Shown here piece by piece: positions 28,094-34,971 of a DNA stretch of 35,978 bases; within the stretch, counting starts at the first letter, position 1; each line of letters opens with the position of its first letter. The position numbers and the translations under genes were made by a program. Where the stretch lies: IMG/VR virus record IMGVR_UViG_3300044641_001507, positions 1-35,978 of that record. One strand, written 5' to 3'. The notes beneath the pieces were generated by a model. It saw only the letters and a list, made by a program, of their open reading frames with translations, had not been told where the DNA came from and ran no database searches. This DNA is from a virus.

Positions 28094-29860
28094 GTGGCCG
28101 ACATTGACCTGACCCCCACGGAAGAAATGGCTGCGAACGCCAAGCGTGGCTTGGAACTGCGGCGCAAGCACGGACGCGGCGGAACGGCTGTCGGCGTGGC
28201 CCGTGCGCGTGACATCTCCAACCGCAAGACGCTGTCGCCGGAAACCGTGCGGCGGATGCACGCCTTCTTCAGCAGGCATGAGAAGAACAAGGCGGGCGGG
28301 GAGGACGATGCCGGGTACATCGCGTGGCTTCTGTGGGGCGGCGATTCGGGTCAATCATGGGCAAAGCGAAAGGTCGAACAAATGGACAAGAGCGAGAACC
28401 AGCGGAGCGAAACGTACAAGGCGATTGCGCAGCGGCTTGGCAGCGCGGCGAAGAACGACCGCCCCGGCGCGAAGGCGAGGTTTGCATTCAAGGTTGGCGA
28501 CCGCGTTCATGCAGGATTCGGTGTCGCTGGTGGCGCAGGCGTGGTCGGCACCATCACGAAGATCGAGGACGGCTACGCGCACATTCAGGCGGATGCCTCT
28601 GCGTCAGATCGGTACGGCCCCAAGACACACAAGGCTCCTCTGCGGCTGGTGACGGCGGCTCCGAAGAAGGCGTGGGAGTCCTCCCGCCCCGGCGCGAAGG
28701 CATCCTTCGCGCAGGACGCTCGCGCCGTGGCGCAGGAAATCCTGCGGCAACTCGGCGGCGGTCGCTTCATGGCGATGGTCGGCGGCAAGAACGCAATGCA
28801 CGGGACGTTCGGCGGCAAGCCCGGATTGCAGGTGAGCATCGGCAAGGGCGCGGAAGGTGGCATCAACCGCCTCATCGTCACGCTTGACCCGGCCACGGAC
28901 ACCTACAACATGGAGTTCTGGCGCATCGGCAATCGCGGCCTGTCCACGAAGAAGTTGTCGGAGGCGAGCATGGTGTACGCCGATGACCTCCAGCGCATCT
29001 TCACCGACCGCACGAAGTTCTACACTTCCATGTCTCGCCCCGGCGAGAAAACCGAGATGGCTGCGATTGACGCGGGCATGATGGACGGCGCGGGCAACGA
29101 AGTGGTCATCCGCATGGCCGATGGCTCACGCGCCACGGCGCGATACAACCGGGGAACCGGGAAGTGGTCGCTGGAAGGGCACGCCGATGTCCCGGCGTTC
29201 GCAAAGGTGCGCGACCTCGTGGCACACTTGACCAAGCAGGGCATGGCGCGACCGGGCGACAAATCAAAGATGGGCGCAAATGAAATGTCCACTCCGGAAG
29301 CCATCGCCAAGATGATGGAGGCGTGGAACAAGATTGAAGCGCAGGCGAAGAAGCAGTTTCCCAACGCAAGCAAGGAAGAAATCTATCGCATCACGAAGGA
29401 TGCGATGAATCACGCTTTGCGAACGAAGTTCTCCCGCCCCGGCGCGAAGGCGAGGATGGCGAAGCCACAGTTCCGGGTTCGCAAACTGCATAACGGATAT
29501 CTTGCGGTAGACCTGAATCAAGGGAGCGGGTGGGAACGCTACGACACAACGCATGAAGATTCGTGGGACGGATTGGAACCCTACGAACGCGGATATCAGA
29601 AGGCATACGACCGTGGATTGCGGTGGAGTGGCGGCGCGTGGCGTATCCCTAGCATCAAGTCCTCCCGCCCCGGCGCGAAGGTCACCAACGCCGTCCGCGA
29701 AGGCTGCAAGATCAGCGCGGAGGACGAAGCCTGCCTCAAGATGATGGCCGCTGCCGACGAGAAGGTGAGCGACAAGATTCGCACCCTCATCGCAGAGGGC
29801 AAGCCGCAGAAGCAGGCCGTCGCAATCGCACTTGACCTCAAGCGCAGGGGAGAACTGTGA
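28094..29860 (+). CDS. 588-residue modular head protein with six RPG-K linkers
   Basis: The protein begins at GTG 28094. Residues 1-100 (GLELRRKHGRGGTAVGVARA, LSPETVRRMHAFFSRHEKNK, IAWLLWGGDSGQSWAKRKVE) form a domain common in phage head-region proteins. Six near-copies of S-R-P-G-A-K-A-x-[FM]-A occur at about 122-131, 197-206, 314-324, 385-395, 447-456 and 524-533, dividing the chain into seven modules of about 50-120 residues. The last module (IRTLIAEGKPQKQAVAIALD) is a motif also seen in other phage proteins. The linkers look like sites for the prohead protease, so it may be an internal polyprotein. Its start has no ribosome site (leaderless) and its end overlaps the portal. Confidence 0.65.
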   Translation: MADIDLTPTEEMAANAKRGLELRRKHGRGGTAVGVARARDISNRKTLSPETVRRMHAFFSRHEKNKAGGEDDAGYIAWLLWGGDSGQSWAKRKVEQMDKSENQRSETYKAIAQRLGSAAKNDRPGAKARFAFKVGDRVHAGFGVAGGAGVVGTITKIEDGYAHIQADASASDRYGPKTHKAPLRLVTAAPKKAWESSRPGAKASFAQDARAVAQEILRQLGGGRFMAMVGGKNAMHGTFGGKPGLQVSIGKGAEGGINRLIVTLDPATDTYNMEFWRIGNRGLSTKKLSEASMVYADDLQRIFTDRTKFYTSMSRPGEKTEMAAIDAGMMDGAGNEVVIRMADGSRATARYNRGTGKWSLEGHADVPAFAKVRDLVAHLTKQGMARPGDKSKMGANEMSTPEAIAKMMEAWNKIEAQAKKQFPNASKEEIYRITKDAMNHALRTKFSRPGAKARMAKPQFRVRKLHNGYLAVDLNQGSGWERYDTTHEDSWDGLEPYERGYQKAYDRGLRWSGGAWRIPSIKSSRPGAKVTNAVREGCKISAEDEACLKMMAAADEKVSDKIRTLIAEGKPQKQAVAIALDLKRRGEL

Positions 29861-31320
29861 GCAAGAAGCGCGGCACCGATCCGAACCCGTTGCAGAACGG
29901 ACTCACGCCGGAACAGCGTCCGCGCAAGCCGTTGCCCGCTCCCGTGGAGCGCGGCATCACCCTGCCCCTCGCCACCCCGGTGGAGGTGCAGCGTTCGTTC
30001 TTCACGACCGCCGACAAGTTGCTGCGGAACGCCAGCCTCGCCTACAGGCTGAACCCGCAGTACCAGATGATGATGCGGGCCGACGCGGACATCGAAGGTG
30101 TCCTGCGGTCGCTCCAAGTCACCCTTGCGTCCCTTGAATGGGCCGTGGTGTCCGATGACGAGGAGAACCCCCGGCTGGTCGAACTGGCCGACCGCATCTC
30201 CCGCATCTTCGACGCGATGCCCCGGCGGTCGGACTTCGTCCGGTCCATGCACGAAGCCGTGTGGTACGGCAACTCCGCGTGCAACATCGTCTACCGCAAG
30301 GACGAGCGCACGGGCGTGGCGGTCAAAGAGTGGTATCCGTTCCACCCCGACACCCTCGCCTACGACCAGCGCGGCAACCTCGCCATGCGCGTGGGCGCGG
30401 ACTACTCCGCGCACGGGCCGTCCGAGCAGAACATCGGCTTCGACAGCCGCGTGCATATCTTCACCGAGGACGAGCGGAAGGCCATCGTGCTGCACCGCGT
30501 GTTCGTCGCGGCCCCCGACTTCAACGACCCCAACAGCAGCGAGAGCATCTACCGGGGCGTGGGCGCACGCGATGTCTGTTGGTTCATGTGGCTTGCGAAG
30601 CAGGAGATTCTTCAGGACGCGATCACCTACGCGGAGCGGTACGCGATGGGCATTCGCGTGGGGTACTACCCGCTTGGGCAGGACGCGGGCCGCTCCATGA
30701 TGGAGAACGTGCTTGCGAACCTGACGAACGACAACAGCGTGCTGCTGCCGCAGTCGGGCACCGAGAAGGTCTACGACATCGACATCAAGGAGCCGAACGC
30801 GGGCCGCGCCACGGTGTTCCTTGACCTTGTCAACTGGTTCTCCTCCAAGATCAAGGAAGCGATCCTTGGGCAGTCGCTCTCTAGCGAGGCGGGCAGCACC
30901 GGATTGGGGTCGGGCGTGGCAAGCCTGCACGCGGACACGCTCTCCCGAATCATCCGCTACCACGCCGACGCGCTCGCGGACAGCCTCACGACCGACTTCG
31001 TGCGCGTCATCGCGCAGATGCTTGGCGCGTCCGAGGACGAGGTCTGCGCTCTGCGCTTCCAGTTTGCCCCCGAGCGGCCCGACCCGAAGGAGCGGCTTGA
31101 GGCGATTGAGAAGTTCGTGGCGATGGGCGGCAAGGTCAGCGAGGCCGAGGTCCGCGACCTGCTTGGGCTGTCGCAGCCGAAGGAGGACGAGGCGGTGCTT
31201 GGCAGCAGCGGAGTCACCAATCCCATCGACGCGATTCTGGGGCAGAATGGCATTCTGCCCGAGGGCGCGGAACCCGCTTCCGGCGTTCCCACGACCTTCC
31301 GGCGCACGCGCTGGCTCTGA
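29857..31320 (+). CDS. Portal protein, DUF935 (Mu gp29-like)
   Basis: GTG 29857 overlaps the previous stop; 487 residues. The sequence GQSLSSEAGSTGLGSGVASL with the following HADTLSRIIRYHADALADSL is the classic DUF935 signature, and the earlier FVRSMHEAVWYGNSACNIVY and later LGLSQPKEDE segments fit the family. Twelve copies form the ring through which DNA enters the capsid and which joins the tail. Its neighbours (terminase, MuF-like protein, gp36-like protein) form the Mu-type head set. The call is firm. Confidence 0.9.
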   Translation: MSKKRGTDPNPLQNGLTPEQRPRKPLPAPVERGITLPLATPVEVQRSFFTTADKLLRNASLAYRLNPQYQMMMRADADIEGVLRSLQVTLASLEWAVVSDDEENPRLVELADRISRIFDAMPRRSDFVRSMHEAVWYGNSACNIVYRKDERTGVAVKEWYPFHPDTLAYDQRGNLAMRVGADYSAHGPSEQNIGFDSRVHIFTEDERKAIVLHRVFVAAPDFNDPNSSESIYRGVGARDVCWFMWLAKQEILQDAITYAERYAMGIRVGYYPLGQDAGRSMMENVLANLTNDNSVLLPQSGTEKVYDIDIKEPNAGRATVFLDLVNWFSSKIKEAILGQSLSSEAGSTGLGSGVASLHADTLSRIIRYHADALADSLTTDFVRVIAQMLGASEDEVCALRFQFAPERPDPKERLEAIEKFVAMGGKVSEAEVRDLLGLSQPKEDEAVLGSSGVTNPIDAILGQNGILPEGAEPASGVPTTFRRTRWL

Positions 31321-31323
31321 CCC

Positions 31324-32451
31324 GTGGCAAAGGCTTCGGCAACCACCCAAGCCCTGATCCGGGCCGTGTACGCGGACGGGGCGCAGGCGTACCGCCGTGC
31401 CATCGCCGCGCAGGTGGAGGGCAAGACCCCCGACAGCGAGTGGGACGCTTGGGAGGCCGATACCGCCGCCCTGCTGCTCGTCGGGTGGGCGATGGGCGCG
31501 CATCAATCCCTGCACAGCGCGGGGGTGGACATCCCGAAGCCTGCTACCCCTGCCCGATTCGACCGGGGCGACCCGGAACTGCTGCTGAAGTTCAAGCCGG
31601 GTCCAGCCCGCGAGGTCATCCGGCGGTTCGTTGACCTCATCCCGATCACGCGGGCGAAGTGGAACAGCCTCATCGACAACGCCTTCGCCGCCGCGAACGA
31701 ACTGCGGCAGGACGAGGCGGCGACCGCCCTTCAGAAGTTGGCCGACCGCAGCCCCAAACTCCGGGCGTTGATCCTGCCCGCAAGCAGCGGCGCACAGCCG
31801 AAGGAAGCCCCCGGCATCCCCCCGGCTGCGGGGCTACCGGAGGAGGTGCGGAAGCGGCGCACCCCCGGCGTGCAGGCCGTGGCGCGAGGCGCGTTCTTCG
31901 TGACCGGGATGACGCAGGAGCAGGTAGAGGCCACGCGCAGCCTGCTCGCCAAGGCCATCCGGGGCGACATCACGCAAAGCGTTGCGGGCAAGCGACTTGA
32001 GCGGCTAGGGGTGGGCGACTTCGTGGAGCAGGCCACCCTTGCCACCGGGACCGACCTGACGGCGGCGCGGCTGGAAACCGTCTACCGGACGAACCTCAAC
32101 CGGGCTGCTTCGCAGGGCCAGTTGGACATCGTGCGGGACGAGAAGGTGCAGGCGTTCGTCCCGGTCATGCAGTTCACGGCGACGAAGGACAACCGGACCC
32201 GTGACACGCACCGGGCGATGGACGGCTTCGTGGCGACCGTGGAGCAGATCGACGCGCAGGGCATCAACACCCCGTGCGGCTTCAACTGCCGCTGCGGTTG
32301 GAAGCCCATCCGCATCACCAAGGCGATGGCGCAGGGGTGGGTGGACGATGACGGCGCACCCGACTACGAGGCGATCCAACGGCACAACGGACGGCGGCAG
32401 GCGTTGATTGACACGGGCAAGTTTCCTGACCCCGGCTTCGTGTCGGGCTGA
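31324..32451 (+). CDS. MuF-like minor head protein
   Basis: GTG 31324, three bases after the portal stop; 375 residues. The C-terminal half contains YRTNLNRAASQGQ followed by FTATKDNRTRDTHRAMDG and PCGFNCRCGWKPI (near residues 317-330), the conserved block of the phage Mu gpF / SPP1 gp7 family (Phage_Mu_F). These proteins bind the portal inside the capsid, and in some phages carry toxin or enzyme domains at the end; here nothing extra is fused. The N-terminal part is helical and would contact the portal. Position after the portal is standard. Confidence 0.85.
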   Translation: MAKASATTQALIRAVYADGAQAYRRAIAAQVEGKTPDSEWDAWEADTAALLLVGWAMGAHQSLHSAGVDIPKPATPARFDRGDPELLLKFKPGPAREVIRRFVDLIPITRAKWNSLIDNAFAAANELRQDEAATALQKLADRSPKLRALILPASSGAQPKEAPGIPPAAGLPEEVRKRRTPGVQAVARGAFFVTGMTQEQVEATRSLLAKAIRGDITQSVAGKRLERLGVGDFVEQATLATGTDLTAARLETVYRTNLNRAASQGQLDIVRDEKVQAFVPVMQFTATKDNRTRDTHRAMDGFVATVEQIDAQGINTPCGFNCRCGWKPIRITKAMAQGWVDDDGAPDYEAIQRHNGRRQALIDTGKFPDPGFVSG

Positions 32452-32460
32452 TACAACCCA

Positions 32461-32488
32461 TTGCGGTTGCGCTACGCACCGCTACCAT
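32461..32488 (+). promoter_or_regulatory. Promoter-like site with internal inverted repeat before the 32507 gene
   Basis: TTGCGG (32461-32466), 16-base spacer, TACCAT (32483-32488). GCGGTtGCG and CGCACCGC pair with one bulge between the boxes. It lies in the only gap of the head genes before 34934. The ribosome site (AGGACGAGGG) and ATG 32507 follow. The -10 is weak, so this is a moderate call. Confidence 0.45.
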
Positions 32489-32506
32489 AAGGACGAGGGC
32501 AAACCA

Positions 32507-33046
32507 ATGGCAGACGCAACGATCATCACCTACCAGCGGAACTTCAGCAACGTGAGCGTTGCAAGCGTGGGCGCGTCCTACGGAAGCATCGCCACCCTGT
32601 CGGCCACCAAGCCAAGCAGCGGCGTGGTTCACGATCAGCAGTTGAGCAGCATTTCCCCGTCCCTCCTGCGGATCATGCCGTACGCAAGCAGCACCAGCAT
32701 TGGTGCGGCGACGGGCGTGCGCGTGGTGGGATGGACGGGCGAAGTCAACACCGCCGACGGCCTGACCTACTACATCCCGACGGTCCTTGCGGATTTCAAC
32801 CTGACGTTCAGCAGCGGTACGGTTCCGACCTACAGCCTTGACGGTGGTACGCAGCGTCCGTTCGCCATCATCACGCAGGTGGCCGGAACCCCGGCGGCAA
32901 ACCTTTATAGCCCCGGAACGGCTGCTGCCGCGAACGTCGAACCAGCAGCCGCGCTGGTGGACATCGTCGGCTGTCAGATCGTCACCGTGCAGTTCAGGGC
33001 CGCAAGCGGTACGCCGACGATGGGCGTGTTCTCTACCACGATCTAA
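32507..33046 (+). CDS. Head-region structural protein, function unrecognised
   Basis: Starts at ATG 32507, giving 179 residues. The chain is beta-rich and rich in S, T, A and G (GASYGSIATLSATKPSSGVV, VNTADGLTYYIPTVLADFNL, FAIITQVAGTPAANLYS) without membrane or enzyme motifs. This resembles small capsid-attached or fibre-base proteins. Its TAATG overlap with the following fibre gene suggests the two are assembled together. A role as base of the fibre, or as a second decoration protein, is possible. Confidence 0.5.
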   Translation: MADATIITYQRNFSNVSVASVGASYGSIATLSATKPSSGVVHDQQLSSISPSLLRIMPYASSTSIGAATGVRVVGWTGEVNTADGLTYYIPTVLADFNLTFSSGTVPTYSLDGGTQRPFAIITQVAGTPAANLYSPGTAAAANVEPAAALVDIVGCQIVTVQFRAASGTPTMGVFSTTI

Positions 33047-34629
33047 TGCGCCGCAGTACCCGGATGTCCCGACCGACGCTGTCCGGTTCATCCCGGTCGG
33101 CGGTCCTGCTTGGCAACGATGGCGACGGCTCCACGCTCACCCTTGACTTCACCACGGGCGTCCTTGACCCTCGCCTGACGTTCACGCGGGCAAGCGGCGG
33201 GACGTACACCGGAAACGATGGCTTGGTGTACGGCATGGACTTTGCCACCAGCGGTTCGCTTTCCATCGGCACGGGTTCAAGGTCGGTGACCCTGACGGCT
33301 ACGGCTGGCGTTGACCGCCGCTACCTCGTCGGGCAGACGGTCTACATCAGCAACGGCGCGAACAACATGAGCGGCCCGGTGACGGCCTACAACGCATCGA
33401 CGCAAGTGCTGACGATCAATGCGACGGCAACGAGCGGGAGCGGTTCGTTCACTTCGTGGTCAGTCGGTAACGCATCTGCCCGCTTCGACTACGACCCGAC
33501 CACGCTGGCACCCAAGGGACTGCTGATTGAGGGGACGGCGACGAGTCTTTCGCGTAGTTCACAGAACTTGACGGACGCGACGTACTGGACACTTCAGACG
33601 GCGTACGCCTCAACCTCCGCAACTGGAGGTACTGCGCCTGATGGCACCAACACGGGCAGCCTGTTCACCGAGCCATCTTCAAATCTTCAGAGGTCGATCT
33701 ATCAGTCGTACAGCAGCGCAGCAGGAACCTACACGTTCTCCGTGTGGCTCAAAGCCGGAAGCGGAAGCACGCGGTACATGCGGCTCGTCGTGTCATCGGG
33801 CGCAAGCGACTTTGGCTATGTCACGATCAATATGAGCACGGGGGCGATTCAGCAGGCGGCAACCGTTGTCGGTACTGCAACAAACGCATCAGCAACCGTG
33901 TCCGGGAATTACACGGCGACTGGATGGCGCAGGTACTCATTGACAGTCACTTTGGCTGCGTCGGTCAATTTCGCGTTCTTGGTTCCTATTGACCTTGCAT
34001 CAATCGACACTCCAACGACAAACTACGGTCGGGTGTCGTACTTGGGTGATGGCTCATCATTCTTGATCTGGGGCGCACAACTCGAAGCAGGCTCCGGTGC
34101 CTCCTCTTACATCCCGACCGGGGCCAGCACGGCGTTCCGCAATCAAGATCAGATGCAGATGACCAATCTCGCATCCCTCGGTTTCAACACCTCTGCCGGA
34201 ACGATGACCATCAACGGGACATACAACAAGGATGCCAACGCATTCCCGCGTTCCATTAGGTTTATGGGTTCGTCTGTGCAGTCGATGGCGATGATTACTG
34301 CCGGGAAAACGTTGTATGGAAATGCGCCGAATACATCGGGCGGAACGTATTTAGATGTGTTCAGGACGCTTTCTTCCTTTGGTGCATTCAAGTACGGGTT
34401 CACTCTAACGACTGCCACAAGTCCAGCAACCGCATTGGCCGTTGTCAGCCTCAACGGATCATCAGCAACGATTACTCCGCTTGGTCAAGGAGACATCGTC
34501 AATCCAATATCGTTGGATTTTCTGTATCCGTCTGCTTCTGCTCTCAACTTTCCGAGCATGAACATCTCATCGGTCAAGTATTGGCCGTATGCCATGACTA
34601 GCGCCCAACTGAACGCAATGACCACCTGA
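33046..34629 (+). CDS. Head-fibre-like protein with carbohydrate-binding-type domain
   Basis: A 527-residue protein. Residues 44-56 (LTFTRASGGTYTG), 146-163 (RFDYDPTTLAPKGLLIEG), then a lectin-like block (TYTFSVWLKAGSGSTRYMRL, GWRRYSLTVTL) and near 345-363 FLIWGAQLEAGSGASSYIPT form a widely seen phage pattern of carbohydrate-binding, jelly-roll-type beta domains attached to fibres. The terminal part is beta-rich and variable. Because it lies among head genes and not with the tail, it may decorate the capsid and bind host surface or mucus. ATG 33046 overlaps the previous stop; ATG 33064 is an alternative. Binding is inferred from the pattern. Confidence 0.6.
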   Translation: MRRSTRMSRPTLSGSSRSAVLLGNDGDGSTLTLDFTTGVLDPRLTFTRASGGTYTGNDGLVYGMDFATSGSLSIGTGSRSVTLTATAGVDRRYLVGQTVYISNGANNMSGPVTAYNASTQVLTINATATSGSGSFTSWSVGNASARFDYDPTTLAPKGLLIEGTATSLSRSSQNLTDATYWTLQTAYASTSATGGTAPDGTNTGSLFTEPSSNLQRSIYQSYSSAAGTYTFSVWLKAGSGSTRYMRLVVSSGASDFGYVTINMSTGAIQQAATVVGTATNASATVSGNYTATGWRRYSLTVTLAASVNFAFLVPIDLASIDTPTTNYGRVSYLGDGSSFLIWGAQLEAGSGASSYIPTGASTAFRNQDQMQMTNLASLGFNTSAGTMTINGTYNKDANAFPRSIRFMGSSVQSMAMITAGKTLYGNAPNTSGGTYLDVFRTLSSFGAFKYGFTLTTATSPATALAVVSLNGSSATITPLGQGDIVNPISLDFLYPSASALNFPSMNISSVKYWPYAMTSAQLNAMTT

Positions 34630-34630
34630 C

Positions 34631-34933
34631 ATGGATTACCTCCTCCGAACCACCGTCAAGGCACAACTGGATGCCGCGCTTGAAGCAGCGGGGCTTCTTG
34701 TTGAAGTGGACGTTGGGGACGGAAGCATGATGATGCAGACCGCGCCCGGTGTTTATCTTGACCGAATCGGCCCGATTCCCGCCGTTTACGACATTGACGG
34801 GAACATGGTGTCCCGGGGCCACCCGGAGTATCACGCGAACCTGCGCGTGACCTTCGACCTGACGGACGAGCAGATCGGTGTCCTTCCGACCTTTGATCCG
34901 CTTCCGGCAATTCCGTATCGGGTGTTTGCATAA
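34631..34933 (+). CDS. Small head-region protein, function unrecognised
   Basis: A 100-residue protein starting at ATG 34631, one base after the fibre stop. It is mixed alpha-beta (MDYLLRTTVKAQLDAALEAA, then GPIPAVYDIDGNMVSRGHPE, and a strand NLRVTFDLT). No motif was recognised. It lies before the protease/scaffold gene, among structural genes, and could be a minor head or fibre-associated protein. Function unknown. Confidence 0.45.
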   Translation: MDYLLRTTVKAQLDAALEAAGLLVEVDVGDGSMMMQTAPGVYLDRIGPIPAVYDIDGNMVSRGHPEYHANLRVTFDLTDEQIGVLPTFDPLPAIPYRVFA

Positions 34934-34936
34934 CCC

Positions 34937-34965
34937 TTGACATAAGTACGTCAATCCAAGACACT
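34937..34965 (+). promoter_or_regulatory. Promoter before protease/scaffold gene, leaderless
   Basis: TTGACA (34937-34942), 17-base spacer and GACACT (34960-34965). The ATG at 34972 starts seven bases after this -10. No SD precedes it. TTGAC and GTCAA also form an imperfect palindrome (34937-34954). A second possible -10, TATTAT at 34968-34973, is too far from the -35 (25 bases). The -10 is imperfect, so the call is moderate. Confidence 0.5.
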
Positions 34966-34971
34966 TCTATT

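Noticed and set aside
29596-31515. 639-codon open frame on the - strand across the portal gene
   Set aside because: The + strand carries an unmistakable DUF935 portal; the antisense product resembles no family and has the R/H/V-rich make-up of a mirror frame.
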